The notes under the pieces are model-generated. The model saw nothing but the letters and a program-made list of their open reading frames with translations, did no database searches and was not told where the DNA came from. A stretch of DNA of 64,000 nt from Pyrrhosoma nymphula (lineage: Eukaryota; Arthropoda; Insecta; Odonata; Coenagrionidae), in NCBI GenBank assembly GCA_963573305.1, contig OY754337.1:51783164-51847163 (forward strand), read 5' to 3'. Positions 33,650 through 46,149 of this stretch are shown here, piece by piece. How positions within the stretch are numbered: position 1 is the stretch's first letter; every line of letters starts with the position of its first letter. Both the position numbers and the translations under genes were made by a program.

Positions 33650-34010
33650 ATAATCGTCGAAAGAGCACACACGGAAAGGCTTCCCGACACCACAGTAGCC
33701 GTCGACGGTCTCCCCGATCGGAAAGTCTCTCACGATTCGAACGGCAACTGTCAGAAACGCCCGGATTGTTTTTCCGATCGTAAATGACGAATCCTATCGC
33801 ACCTTTCCGCTCCGTTCGAAATGGGTAACTCAGAAACACCCTCCAGGCAATTGTTCCTCTCTCCGGCACCTTCACACGGACGCATCCGCGCTGCCCGCCG
33901 TTCCGCCCTCCTGCCACTACGTTCTGCAGCGAAGAACTCTTGATCGCGCGCTCCGCGATGCCGCACCTAGTGCCATTGTACACCGGTTTCCGACAATAAC
34001 GTCCATTCCT
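33650..34010. other. CpG-rich patch
   Basis: Markedly richer in CG dinucleotides than its surroundings, with repeated CCGATCG-type words. A minus-strand frame of 139 codons (33648-34067) runs through it without any recognisable domain. It could be an unmethylated promoter or exon of an unseen gene. Confidence 0.4.
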
Positions 34011-34067
34011 AAATATTCGGAAGTTATTAATTTTTTCCGGGCTGGAAGACGCCTTACAATTATACAT

Positions 34068-37000
34068 TCCAGGAGGACTGTACGTATTCTGATTTCCTGC
34101 TAAGACAAAGTACTCGTCCTAGTAATGGAGCATTTTCAATTTTCTTTGCAAATGTTGACCCTCTTTTCTTATATTGTCTCTAAGAACAGTTGAATTTAGT
34201 TGATGGTAGTCTGCACCTATTGCTGACTTTCTTTTTTAACATTTTATGCTTGTATTTTCTGGGAAAAACTAATTATTTTAAATCCAGGATAAACCACTCT
34301 GATTGAAACTGTACGAGCATTTAATATAATTAATAAGGTTCCTTCAACCGTAGAAAAATTGGCTCTTGATTCCTTTGGTTCGCATTTGAATGAAAAGCAC
34401 GTCATGCTCGTTTATCGCTTGTATATAAAAAAAAACTTAGGCTACACCTGATCATGGTAGGACAGCATGATGTCTGTTTCGAGCAAATAATTGGCATTGT
34501 AGTAACGACTATGATGCGTTTTCAAATTGATATTCATAGCGGTTTTATTTCCTCGTAGCAATTAAAAAGAAATGAAATCGATTTTTCCAGCTCGGGTGTG
34601 ATTTATCCATTCGAAATCTCCTTTTAGTGGGAACAAATGTAAATACCCAGTGTGAAACAGCTAACACGTTGGGAATGTGCGGTGCAAATTGTCATGCATA
34701 TGAGGAAAAGCACGTTCAATCATTAGGAATTAAGTCTTTTGTAAAGATTTACTCAACGCATGTCAAGCTCCAAAATATGTTTAGGTTTTTGACGAATAAA
34801 ACATATTTTTCAAAAATAATATTTATACTTACATTTTTATTTTTCGATTTGTTCCCTTTATAAGCTTCTACAACCCGTCTTCATAATAAATGGCTGAGTA
34901 AAATGAAGATATAATTGGATAATAAATAAGATATAACATTACCACTGTCCGATTTGCGTGGAAAGTTCAACATTATGTTTTTAATGTACATGTACACTGA
35001 GAACCTATAATATTATACATATTTGTATGTCCACTGAAAGACTTGTGCATAAATAAATGACCAAAAACTGCACACATATTTTACGTATATATAAATACTT
35101 TTGTGAACAAAGTATGTTCTTCTCTTTCCTTGAATACAAAAGCAAAGTATGTATTATTCAGTAATAAGAATGGGACCAAACATTTTGACACCAGAGCATA
35201 TTTTCATTAAGCTCTAGTACGTAGATTTATATTCATACTTCCCTTCGTATTTAGCCTTAAAAAATCAGTGTAATGGTAATATCCATATGGTGTGAGAAAG
35301 AGGGTGAAGTTCCCGCACCATTTCAACGGACAAAACTCAATTGTCGAGCTGATATATATATATCAGTTACACTTAACACACTTTCTTACCAATGTATATG
35401 TACTCAATAAGGAGGGAAGTATAAGGGGTAGTGTAAATCCCAACTAAAAAGCAAGTTACTGTTGAAAGATAGGGTGAGGGAGTGATGTAAGGAAAGGTCC
35501 AGGAGGAATGAAAGTCGTACCTTGTATAGGCAGGCCTGTACCTTGTACCTTGTAGCAGGCCTGACCTTCATCCGTATTGGATTCTTACTCCCTTCTTTCA
35601 TCCCCTTCTCCTACCTTTCATCAGTTAATCGCACTATACCTTGGAGTAATCGCTCATCCCCTCTCTTGGGATAATACCACTGTGCCGCCGCCGTCTAAAT
35701 AACGCCGCCAGGAAACCTCTACTCCTTTTCTGTGCATATCTATGCTTGAACGCAATGTTTTGTGACCTATAAATGACAGCAAAAGCTGTTACCATAGCCA
35801 TAGTGCATTTAAAAATGCGCAAAGGCTCCATGCTCCTGATATTCAATAGTCAAAAATGCTCTAATCGCAATTAACCCGATGATGTTGTTGTGATTTGAAA
35901 ATCAGAAATACAAATTCGTTTTTATTCTTATTAGGCCCTTGACGGCCATAAATATAAAAATCGCAGAATAATTTGGCTTGAAAAGACCAAAATCGAGGAT
36001 TTATATGTTTTGCAACTCGTACAATAAATTTAAATTCCGCTTCCAAAGTTCCAGAAAAAACATGGTGTAACAGAAACCGTATGTGTTGTAATGACGAAAT
36101 TTGTGCAAGCATACTCAAATAAATTCATGTCAACAGTCTCACGGTTGTAATTCATTTGGTCTAGAATGTGTACCAAAAATAAAAATGTTGACAGACCAAA
36201 GTTCTCGGATAAATTAAACAAAACTTAAGTCGTAGGATTATATGATGCATATCTAAATGTATCATTTCAAATAATTTTGTTAGATATGTTCTGAGGGAGA
36301 AGTTAAAATGTTGTAACACCCTTTCGTGTTCATGGCCGTTTAGGGGCCCTCATGACAAACAGAAATTTTGGAGTGCTACTATTTATCTGTGCCTAGTATA
36401 GCAACAATTATATTTTGCATTTCCTAATGTTTTTAAATTCTTATTCTCTCATGTTTTTCCTTCTACATGGATGTTAAATATTTCCTCCAATGTAAGACCA
36501 AAAATATAGTATAGTATAAAATAACCTAGCATCCCTGGACCGCAATTTGTATTTGGATTCTTGAAGGCATTTACCTTGTACGGGAGGGAGGGATTTTTCT
36601 CACATATAGTGCTACTACGTTAAAAATTTATTCCAGAGTTAAATGAATATAGGTATAAACCCTCGATGATCAGCGTTGTCATCGTGTTTTGCTACTCTTG
36701 TATTTTATTCTTTTCTCTTATCTTCAAGTTTATTTATTATTTAAGTTTTCCCATTGATGACCTGTTTCCAACTATCGCTTCTTTGATTGCCTTCTTAGCT
36801 CTCCTTTTTTAACTTTTATCTCTCCTCGTTTCCGTCCATAAACGTCTTGGGTAATTATTGGAGCTCAAAAACATGTCCAATTAATTTAAACTCTCTCTCT
36901 CTTATTATTTGCTTCCATTGGCTGTTTTCCTCGGTATTCCAAGGGGTTTTAGGAGTTCATCACCGTAAGTCTTCGCATTCTCATCGCTTCTTACCTCATA

Positions 37001-38974
37001 TTTCTCTCCCTTGCGGCCACTTGTACTCCTAGTCACATAGTGGACTCCTAATGCATACCTATATGTGGCCACCTTCATACTGTCCCGTCTGCCTCTTTGT
37101 TTCATTATTCGGAATTGTTCTCACTGGTGTTATAGAATTAATTTCCGTAGGTGGTTTTACAGTTTACAATCGCCCTGTAATTATGCTCGAGTGGGTAGTA
37201 AAATGTTGCCTAACCGCAGCATTGTAAACCCTAAAATGTTCCCTAACCACATCAAACTTGCAGCTTAGAACAAAATGATGTGATAAAGTTACTATAGAAT
37301 GGCTCCAATAAATGGAAGGAACGCGTAAAGTGTGCTTAACTTGGTTTTCAGTTATGAGGTAGCTAGTGAAATAAAGGTTACGTATCCACCCAGAATTTTT
37401 TTTCTCGATCTATTCCATTGCCGGCGAGGAAAAACCGACTATGGTTGGATTCTCTGATCTTCAAGTTCATTCGCTATTCATTCTTTTTATATATTCGTTC
37501 CATTCATTTGTTCTATTAAGAACGTAATCGTTTTTATTTTCTATTTTACCCCTGACTGGAACAGCTGAAGGGTGTATTGAGTAGTCCAAAGTTATCACTG
37601 CCGGACCAAACCCCGAATATAGGAGGAGGGTTGGGGAATCAGCAGCAACTAGCAGATTAGCAGCCAGCGGAATAGAACTGGTCACGAAGATAATAAATAA
37701 CGTGCGATACATGTTAAAATGTATAAAAACAATATTTACAGCCTAAAAAATTATATATCTGATCACACGACCTTATATGATCAAAAAATGTCACATTTTC
37801 CAATCCAGAATCGTTTCTGATTTTCTTTCCATCGCGAAACTTAATACAGGAAATTGATGCGAGTTTGTGACGAATCTCTATTTTTTTAGTTTTATTCGCC
37901 TTTTATTTTGTTAAAAATTTTGTGCTTCCGCATGAACCTTTGGAAACCGGCAGCTACACGTTCATAATTTTTGAAAATTGAAGTTTTTCCTGTCGACGTC
38001 TTCGATTATTGTGGGAAGATCAACTGCTCCGGGGAACTTTAATTGCTTCGCCGGTGGAGAAGCTATGCAAATTTTGAAACTCAAGAAAGTAATCAGTTGC
38101 TTTGCTAAAGCAATCATCAGAACCAATTATCTTTTGTGACACCGACATGGGAAGCTGAAAACGGCCAGAATTCACGGTGAGAAGGACTTGGGGCTTCCAT
38201 TACCGATTTCTTGATTAAAACTCTCTCTCTCTTCCCCTTACCAAACCGCCTACGCTACAAGAAAGACACGCTTCCTCATCTTGTGTCGGTGAAAACTTTC
38301 GTATTTATAGGAAGCCTAGAAATCCACGCGTGAAAATGTAACTAAGATTAGTATTTCAAAATTTTGCTTCTTCACAGCACGAAGTTTTATTTCAAAGATG
38401 TTAGAAGGATTTTAAAAATATTTGCTCCCACTGTGTAATCCAAAGAAAGTGGGTTTGGGCCGACAAAGACCAAGCGATACTGAAACAGTGAAACAAACGT
38501 AATTTTTACAATAGTTCTTTGTGTGTATAAACTTGTTGTGAAAGTTACAAAGTTATTTTATTGAGTTGGTTATCATTACTGTTCACCATGATAATCCCGA
38601 TAATATCAAGCCGACCAGGTATTAATATACTGATACGGTGCAATAGGACAAGAAAATATTGAATCCTTTAAAAGCAGCCATTTTGAGTAGGTCAGTTAGT
38701 CGGTTTATTTGCCTTTAAGAGTGCTATTAGTTGTCAGTTGATTTTCCCTATGCATGGACTGTTTTTGTAAAAATGCGTAAAATTAAAATAATAATAATGT
38801 GTTTAATTAGCGTTTTAATTGACATTTATCGGGAAAAAATGGGTGATATTAATTCTTAGAAGATTATCTTTTATAAAATAATGTTTCGACATATGCCTAC
38901 ACTGGTAAAGGACTCTGCCAACTGATATTAACTCAAACATGGAAGTAAGGTATAAATCGACTAAAGCATGTATT
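34068..38974. other. long unassigned stretch
   Basis: AT-rich throughout. An 18-bp palindrome (CTGATATATATATATCAG) lies at 35349-35366. A minus-strand frame at 37712 opens with a signal-peptide-like segment and is discussed as a weak lead. Confidence 0.4.
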
Positions 38975-39385
38975 TAAAGAATGCTCTGGTTTGGCAGTCA
39001 CGCCTGGAATATTACACCTTCAGATGAGAAGAGAATGGAATCGAAGAAGATGTATGAGAATTATGATGATAAAATGGACAGAGAAAATCACCAAGGAAGA
39101 AGTATTTAGAAGATGAGGAGATGAATAATGCAAAATATAAAGCTTTGAGAAGAAGAAGAAGTCACAAACTTATTAGGCACATTTTGAGACAACAGCCAAT
39201 TGAAAATAACTTTTAGGAGAAATTAATAGAAGGAATAACAAAGAAGTATCAAGAATGAGTTACATCAGGCAAATTATGAAGGGCAGAATAGTGAAGAATC
39301 ATGTTGGAATATATGCTGAGAAAAAGAGTTGTGTAGGAATCTTAAGCAGACAAATCTTCGGATATAAGACTGCTGATGATTAAAA
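38975..39385 (+). mobile_element. decayed LINE relic, reverse transcriptase C-terminal region
   Basis: Plus-strand codons give SDEKRMESKKMY, then after a frameshift MRIMMIKWTEKITKEEVFRR, then KKSHKLIRHILRQQP near 39155-39195, and a final block up to the double stop near 39380. The order matches the tail of RTE-like polymerases (WRRM, KI-WTEK-TNEEV, LIGHILR). Many stops; old. Confidence 0.6.
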
Positions 39386-40176
39386 TCACTCGAAAAGATG
39401 CCCTATATTAACTTCCATAATGCATGACTTCAATAGTAAAAAGTGCCAGTAATGGCTAGGGTTAATCAAAAAAGATCGCCTAATGGTGATACAGAAAATG
39501 GTTCGTGATATTGGCCAAGACGACATTTATGGAAATATTGGCCAATATGTTGGCACGTCGTATACCTAGTGAACTGTGAAGAATTGCAATATTTCAGCGC
39601 TAATTGGCAGAACAATACGCTACCAAATATTTCTGACAGTTGAGATAATGTTCCAGGGTAGACTCGGTACTTGCATTTATTAACTTATCATTATTTCTTA
39701 TTATGTAAATATAAGTGTTGATACAGTTAACTCTTGATCAAAGAACGGCTAATAAAACAGTGCCAAATTTTATCACAGTCGGTTACAAATTTTGCTTGGC
39801 ATTTGGTGCCATGAAGGTGTCTGAGAAGGTTGCGTACTGCACGCCTGCCCCGCGGAATGGGATTCATTGCCAAATCCATGAACTCACTATCTTCTTATTT
39901 TTCATTTTAATTGCCTTGAAGTGATTCTTGGGCAATGATTTGTTCTCATCATCGTCGCTCGATTCATAACTGAGTTCAGATTCAGAATCCTCCTCGCCAA
40001 CAAAAACACTGTCAGCCTCGTTGGTATCACTAAAATCATCCAAAAAATCCTCACCATCTGATTCAGCAAGAACTGCACGCCGAATGGCATCGACATCAAG
40101 TGGGTTTTATAGATCGAAAATCTCTTTCTTGCTGGACATTTCGAACATGATGGAAAACTTAAACAGATAGTCGCGC

Positions 40177-40191
40177 GTATGTGTCACATAC
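40177..40191. promoter_or_regulatory. palindromic element 1 (GTATGTG/CACATAC)
   Basis: GTATGTGTCACATAC, a 7-bp palindrome around one central base, preceded by TCGCGC. Confidence 0.6.
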
Positions 40192-40331
40192 AGACCCTGT
40201 TTTCGAGGGCCTAGAAGAAAACAAGGGGGAAATTATTCATAACAGGATAGTTACCATATTGATACAAAGACGTATCAACCGCAATCATAGTCAAGTGAAA
40301 TTTTTTGAAAAAGTAACGCAGAAGGTCGCGC

Positions 40332-40346
40332 GTATGTGAGACATAC
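40332..40346. promoter_or_regulatory. palindromic element 2
   Basis: GTATGTGAGACATAC, again preceded by GTCGCGC, 155 bases from element 1 and in the same orientation. Confidence 0.6.
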
Positions 40347-40494
40347 AACTTACCATTCAACAGCGAACGCGTGGTGCCGGCGAGGTTGGATGGTGACTGA
40401 AACCTTCCACACAGTATAGGAGGAGATCAGGCGGCGGCGCCCCCCCCCCACCCACTCAGTCACGTGGTTGCGCTTGGCAACCAAAGAAAAATGT

Positions 40495-40509
40495 GTATGT
40501 GTTACATAC
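40495..40509. promoter_or_regulatory. palindromic element 3
   Basis: GTATGTGTTACATAC, 163 bases from element 2. The flanking CGCG lies on the other side, so it is inverted, and the TTAA terminus is only 18 bases away. Confidence 0.6.
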
Positions 40510-40530
40510 ACGCGATCACCGGATGGTTAA

Positions 40531-41890
40531 AACAACAGCGCTCTTGTTTAAAGCGTTCCACCAGTCTGGCCGATTTACACCGAATTGCATCCTGGCGTTT
40601 TATACTATAGCTTGTGCACGATAGACTGTTCGAGAACTTCCTTCTGGTCTTTGTAGTAGTTTTTAATTTATACATACTTAAATGCTCTCACTAGAGTGTT
40701 TCGGGGAGTATATATTTGCGTGTAATGCCTTAGTATGAGAGAAGGAGTTCTGGTGGGTTACTCTTCCCATCCCACCGACAACCCGCTATCAAAGGCTCTT
40801 TGAAAGAGTGTTAAATATAGTATATTATATGTAATTACTGTTATTTAAAGGTACTGTTACTAGTGAATCATATGGGATGGCTATTTTAAATAGTGTTATA
40901 GGCCCTCAGCTTCAGAAAAGTGCACATGTAGTTGGTATTATAGAGGCCACCGGTAATTTAACAGGCAAAGACTTACGATCAGTGAATAACGACAAGAAGT
41001 TATTTAGTGTTAAAGAATTAAGTAATTTTCTACATTATATGATTTTGGCGTTTTAACTCTCGGCTTTATTATTTTGATTTGACAGCACTATTTGTACAAT
41101 GCTTGAAGTAGAGTGTATCTTTCCTAAGAACGAGTAACATAACCGCACATTTAGAGATATCAAGGAGATTATTGTTTTTTTCCTCTGTCATCGTGCATAA
41201 AGGTAATTTAAAGATCTGATTCTGGGTAGTAGCCTTCGTCACATTTACCAAAGGTAATAAGTTTGCCCGTTTATTCTAGAAAACTTTAAAGCCACCATTA
41301 CTCATTCACAATTCCTCACATTCCATATGTATGCCTCGTCATTTATGTACCCCTAAGTACTCCTAAGTGATTCTAAAGACTCACTCAAGTGAACGAGTCA
41401 TTGAAGTGACGTGATCCAAATGACTTGAGTCAATAAAAAGAATCATTTGGCCCACCTCTAATGTACAATCAAGTCACTGACTTATGGAATCCATGTACGT
41501 ATATCCGGTGCCTCATTCATTTCCTAACATTGGAAGGATAAAAACAATTAAAACTTGAATTACCCGGGTTACGCTCTCGTCAAATAAAATTACTATCTGA
41601 CTCGTTGTGTAATCACCAGATTAGGCTTAGTTGACTCAACGTGTCCTAACTTTATTCAGTTCTGAGCAAATTGTTGTGTATATTTGTGGTTAAATAATCC
41701 AAAATGAATATATATTGTTTCTACGTAGTCATTGTTTCATATATTACGCTCACACCTGTAAGATATAATGGCAACAGATTCCATCCCATCTCCCAAAAAA
41801 ATTCAAAAGAACACGTCCAGGAAATCCAACTGATGCGGATAAATGTATTTACCTTCCGAGGAATAACATTGACTCTCTCCTCCGTTTACC
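40531..41890. other. unassigned stretch
   Basis: No element recognised. Short repeated words of the type AAGTGA/AAGTCA occur at 41370-41480. Confidence 0.35.
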
Positions 41891-41909
41891 GTTTCGTATT
41901 CTTCCTCAG
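41891..41909 (-). other. hammerhead-like boxes, very short spacing
   Basis: On the minus strand CTGAGGA, seven bases, GAAACGG. There is no room for a stem, so this is either a decayed copy or coincidence. Confidence 0.2.
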
Positions 41910-41967
41910 GGCACTCCTTTTATTCAAGGGAAAAAGAACAGAGCACACAGCGCGTCCTATACGCTGC

Positions 41968-41987
41968 CATATACCTATAGGTATATG
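41968..41987. repeat. 20-bp perfect palindrome
   Basis: CATATACCTATAGGTATATG is its own reverse complement. Function unknown. Confidence 0.9.
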
Positions 41988-42109
41988 CATTTGGGACTTG
42001 TTTGCTGGGCTCGGCTATATTTTCTCATTCGAGAAATCCTGCGTTGGTGAAGCGCACATGAAGTCGTTGGCCTTTTCAATTTCTCCCCGAGCTACGCCAA
42101 TATATATAC

Positions 42110-42500
42110 TTCGCTCAATTTACTCCCTCTTTTCTCCCTCATCCCCCCTCCAAAGGACCACTTATCAAGTCCCCTCCCACTTAATAATTCGGATGCGGAC
42201 CCCCCTCCTTCTATCTTCCGTCTCTCTTATTTCCTTTTGTGTTCTGTTCGTCCTTCTTCCAATTCCACTTGCCACACTCTTTCTCGGCATCGTACCCCCC
42301 CGGCCCTACTCCTCCCAGCCGGAATCCTCATATCCCTTCTTCTTTACCCGCCCACCCTCCTTGGTTTCAATGCGATACCCTTTTACCCTCTTATCCACTC
42401 GAGGACAAATCCCTTCTGGCTCAGTCCTCCTTATTTCCCTTCCTCATCCTCTTCGTGTCGCATCTCTCCAATCTCTGAGCCGTCTTCAGAGCTCATTCCC
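42110..42500. other. pyrimidine-rich tract
   Basis: The plus strand is dominated by C and T. This keeps three frames open at once (up to 276 codons from 41704) without any domain, so I read it as composition rather than a gene. Confidence 0.6.
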
Positions 42501-42515
42501 CTTCCCTTGCTCTCC

Positions 42516-43030
42516 GATAATTTGGAATGGTTGAAAGGTGTGCGATGATGCCTTCAAATTCCTCCCTTTTTTCAATGAAATTGTTATGCTCACGGTCGTT
42601 CTAAGAAATTTATCTCCCTACCCACGAAAGTATAAATGCAGAATAGGTGAATTTCTTATAGATAAGAGTGGAACATAGGAACGCTGCAAAGGAGCTAAGC
42701 TTTTTCTTTAGTATTTTCCCCTTCTAAATTCTAATACTCGCGGTCGTTTTAAAGAATATATCCCTGTACCCGTGAAAGTATTATTGCAGAAAAAGCGGAT
42801 TTTTTTACAGATACGAGTGGGAAGTAGATATACATAAAAAAGCCAAAATTTTATTTGAATGATTTTCCAATTTGAATTGTCAAACTCGCGGTCGTTTTGA
42901 ACAACTTATCTCCTCGCCAAGTGAAAGCAAAAATGAAGAAAAGGCTGCTTTTTGGTAGAAACGAGTGAAAAGAATGGTAGGTACGTTTGAAAAGGGCTAA
43001 AATTTTACTAAAAATTTTTTCCCTTTTCGG
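42516..43030. repeat. diverged 148-bp tandem repeat, three units
   Basis: The anchor word CGGTCGTT recurs at 42593, 42741 and 42889, exactly 148 bases apart. Each unit continues with a Pu/Py pattern like GAAAGTA-AA-TGCAGAA, then GANACGAGTGGAA, then an AAAATTTTA-rich end. The units have diverged substantially, so the array is old. Confidence 0.8.
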
Positions 43031-43049
43031 GTTTGGTTGCACATATTTC

Positions 43050-43600
43050 AGAAAAAAAACTCTCTTAAGAATACTACTAGTAATTTTTGTTTACCCTTCA
43101 AAAAACCTTTGCACAGCAAACAGTTACATGGCAAGTACATAGATCACGAGAAGGTGAAACATTGTTCAAGATTTGGAACACATTTGACATTAAATTGATA
43201 TGCATTAGGAAGCCGGACTCACTACTCATACTCATTCACACTATAAAAGCACTTTAATGTTAAGAGTACAATGACCAAATTGACCATAATCTTTCATCTT
43301 TCTTAAGACACTCAGGTAAATTATTATACAGTTTTATGCTATTGGCCGTGGGACTTAGGGATAGTTTGAAGACTTTACATGCATGTCATTATTTTTTCTG
43401 GTCTATACGAGTTGAAAGCACTGTTTGTTTTAAAATCAGGTGTTACTTTATCTCTATGTATAGGATAATAAATCATCATAATAAGTATATTGATCTATGA
43501 AATCTGAAACTGAAGAAAATGCATAGAAATCATACACTACAAATTTTCCTAATAATATATTCTTTAATTTTACTCAGTTGAATAATTCTAAACACTTGTT
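43050..43600 (-). mobile_element. LINE relic: polymerase C-terminal end
   Basis: The minus strand gives FKLSLSPTANSIKLYNNLPE near 43345-43400, and after a frameshift LLTLKCFYSVNEYE then a stop near 43240-43300. The KLYN-LP and KCFYSVNEY words are typical of the extreme C-terminus of a group of LINE polymerases different from RTE. It lies between unit 3 and the displaced unit of the 148-bp repeat. Confidence 0.5.
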
Positions 43601-43618
43601 CAAAAGCAGTGACAGCCT

Positions 43619-43805
43619 TCCGATTTTTGGAATTGGTGAAAGGTTTACGATGGTGCCTTAAAAATAACAGATTTCTTTCGGTAAAATTGTTAATATATAT
43701 GTTATGTTACCCGTGACATAATAAATGCAGAGAGGTGGGCTTTCTTAAACATACGAGGAGAAAGTAGATACTAATCAAGGGGCAAATATAATATTTGACT
43801 TTTTT
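43619..43805. repeat. displaced fourth unit of the 148-bp repeat
   Basis: TTCCGATTTTTGGAATTGG, GGTTTACGATGGTGCCTTA and the following TTACCCGTGACATAATAAATG, shortened here, align with the start of the array at 42511-42640. About 590 bases of LINE sequence separate it from the array. Confidence 0.6.
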
Positions 43806-44489
43806 CACCATTCACGCGCATGGGTAAATAGGAGAGGACACTCCGACGTGATGGAATTTACCATGAGTAATTAACTTGGCTTTACCGGCCGGGACTCATA
43901 CCCCAACCCACCTTCTGCCATGCCAGTCAGGTCCGTCCATCATTGTCGTTTTTAAACAAATTAATTTTTAAACCAATGTGCATTGCAAAAAATAGATACA
44001 TTATTCGGTACTCATTCATGTGCACGTGTGCAAAGGTACGGAATATGTTTTAAAAGAGGTTAGAAACATGGTCTGGTCATATGATATTTTTTAGATAAAA
44101 TTGTAGCACTTTTCCATATAACGTTCACAAGGTACGTAGTTATCCATCCCTAAAATTGAAAGGCTTCCGCGGAGGGGACTGAATGAGCAGCTTACCCAGT
44201 GTTTTCTACCGTGTTTTATTATCCTACTAACACAAGTTGCGCCAGCGTTACAGCATGCCTCTTCAGATATGAGGTCAACGAACGCTGCAACACGCCTCTA
44301 CAGGTTTGAAGTCACTTCAAAATGGAATACTTATTCTGTTATTCCAGCGAAACTATCATCAGCAAGATGATACACTGGAAGACAGCCCAGGGGTACAGCT
44401 ACTTCATTTAACCAATTCATTCTTAACTATAATATTATTCTTTAACTTCATTGGTCGTTCAGTTCTCAGATTAGTTGACTGCATCCATT
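43806..44489. other. unassigned stretch
   Basis: A minus-strand GGTATGAGTCCCGG near 43893-43907 resembles a B box, but no SINE body is attached. Confidence 0.35.
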
Positions 44490-45010
44490 AGTTCCATCCA
44501 TCCCTTACTCCCTGGTAGTTCTTTTTACCTACTTTCCTTTTAATTTGGCCTATGTATTCGTCCATTGGCCTTTGTCTTGGGAGTTTTAATTTTTGTCCTT
44601 CAATTATAATTCTATGCAAACACATTGTGCCTTTGGGTGTGCCGAATCAATCAGGTTCTTTTTTTCTGTAAAGTATTCCAGATGGTCCTGTCTTCTTTTA
44701 CTTACCTGTTTACTACTTTTCTCATTTTTTTCCATCCATTGGATCTTCAGCATCCTTATTTAATGCCAGATTTTGAATGCTTCTAATCTATTCTGTTCGT
44801 ATATTTTAATGGGCCATATTTCCAATAAATAGAGTGCCACGCTCCACACAAATACTTTCACACACTGTTTTCTCGTTCGTAGTCCTCAATTCATCGAACA
44901 GAATTGTTGCCTTTTCATCATTTCTGCTTTCTTAACTAGAGGTATTCTATGCTTGACGTCCGTTGTATTTCTTCCACCCCAAGTGATGGTACTTCCGAGG
45001 TAGGTAGTCT
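44490..45010 (-). mobile_element. decayed LINE relic, reverse transcriptase C-terminal region
   Basis: Minus-strand codons give VWSVALYLLEIWPIKIYEQ near 44800-44865, then NRLEAFKIW, IRMLKIQWMEK and, towards 44520, RPMDEYIGQIKRKVGKKNYQ. This parallels VALYGAETWTL, EMWVWRRM and the basic tail of the full-length RTE-like copy, but is too different to be a recent copy of it. Confidence 0.6.
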
Positions 45011-46149
45011 CTCACTAGTGGTGTAAAATGTATGTATGTATCATCCCATATAGCCTACGTCATCTCCCGAAGCCCATCCTCTTACCTCTTGGAATTCCCA
45101 ACCCACCCGCTAAAGTTGTCCGCCTTTAAGTCCCGTTTAAGCGTCCATGTCATCCAATTCAGCTCCAATTCGAACGCAGCCGCCTCCTAAGGTCCCCATG
45201 GAGTGAAGTGGATGGGATTGAGAGGAAATTGGGGAAGTATCAGTCCCGAATGAAATGAATGAAAAAGATGAAGTGGAAAAAAGTACGTCATTATGCTCTG
45301 CTTTCCTACCTACCCGCCCACTTCTCCCCCATTGAATTGCGTGAGCGATTTTATATTAAATTTTGAAGCCTCTTCTTCCCCGATATCCAGACCACGCCTC
45401 TGTCTCGACTTCTTGCCATCTCCTTCGGACTCTTTTTAGAAGTTCATTCCTTCCTTGGTTCCACTCTTCCTGTTCATCTTTTCTTTTCATCTCTGTTTAA
45501 CACGTTAACATTAAAAGGTACTTCTACCTTAATGGTGTTTAAATTCCACTACCCATTTGTCTATTGACCATATATTTTAAAACATAATAAGTATATATCT
45601 TTTAAGGAGATGGTATCTCTTGATTCCTTTTCATCCATTAATGATTTAAAAGAATTCTTAGAAAAAATTCATTTTCCACAATTTCTGACGATAAAATGAT
45701 ACCCAAACTCATGAACCAAGATAGTGAAACAAACGTTGTAATGACAATTGTCTTGATGACCCCTTTGTTGTATACATAGAAAATGACGTTGTTACCGTCT
45801 AAATTGAACGGTGAATTTTGTGAGGAAAAGTTCCTACTAAATCGATTTTTCGCCATTTAAGGTTCGTGTTACGTTTTTCTTCTAAGTCAAGACTGAGTCG
45901 TTTACCTATATCCTGAAACCCGATTGATCAATTTTCTTGTTCAATACTTTTGATCGTGGAACATCGTATTTACTTAATCAATTAAACTATATGTATGAGG
46001 TGTGCGAAATATAATTTCCTCGGTGTGGACACTCCAAACAGTATGGCATACTTACAGTGTAGTGCATGTTGGTGAAAGTTTCATATCCTGACAGATACTT
46101 GCAGGCATTTTCTAATGCAAAAAAAGTCGTATCATTAACTGTAGTATAA
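45011..46149. other. unassigned stretch
   Basis: GC-richer at 45060-45460. No frame or repeat recognised. Confidence 0.35.

Larger units (their letters stand above)
39700..40526 (-). pseudogene. piggyBac-like transposase relic with its 5' terminal region
   Basis: From the ATG at 40137-40139 (minus strand) the frame reads MSSKKEIFDL, an in-frame TAA (codon 11), then LAESDGEDFLDDFSDTNEAD and VGEEDSESELSYESSDDDEN. That long acidic segment is typical of the N-terminus of piggyBac transposases. It then decays, with further stops after SSWIWQ and AKQNL. The catalytic DDD core is absent. Upstream, the minus-strand sequence starts at a TTAA (40527-40530) followed by CCATCCGGTGATCGCG, as expected for a piggyBac-type terminus inserted at TTAA. 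Three palindromes sit between terminus and ATG. Family membership is inferred from acidity plus TTAA, not from the catalytic domain. Confidence 0.45.

Noticed and set aside
38041..38120. CTGATGA followed by a 7-bp stem (TTGCTTT/AAAGCAA), minus strand
   Set aside because: The stem is excellent but the GAAAC box is absent, so it was not counted with the hammerhead-like set.
41704..42534. 276-codon plus-strand frame
   Set aside because: It runs through a pyrimidine-rich tract in which other plus-strand frames are also open. The residues are biased to Ser, Pro, Leu and Phe, and no domain is visible.
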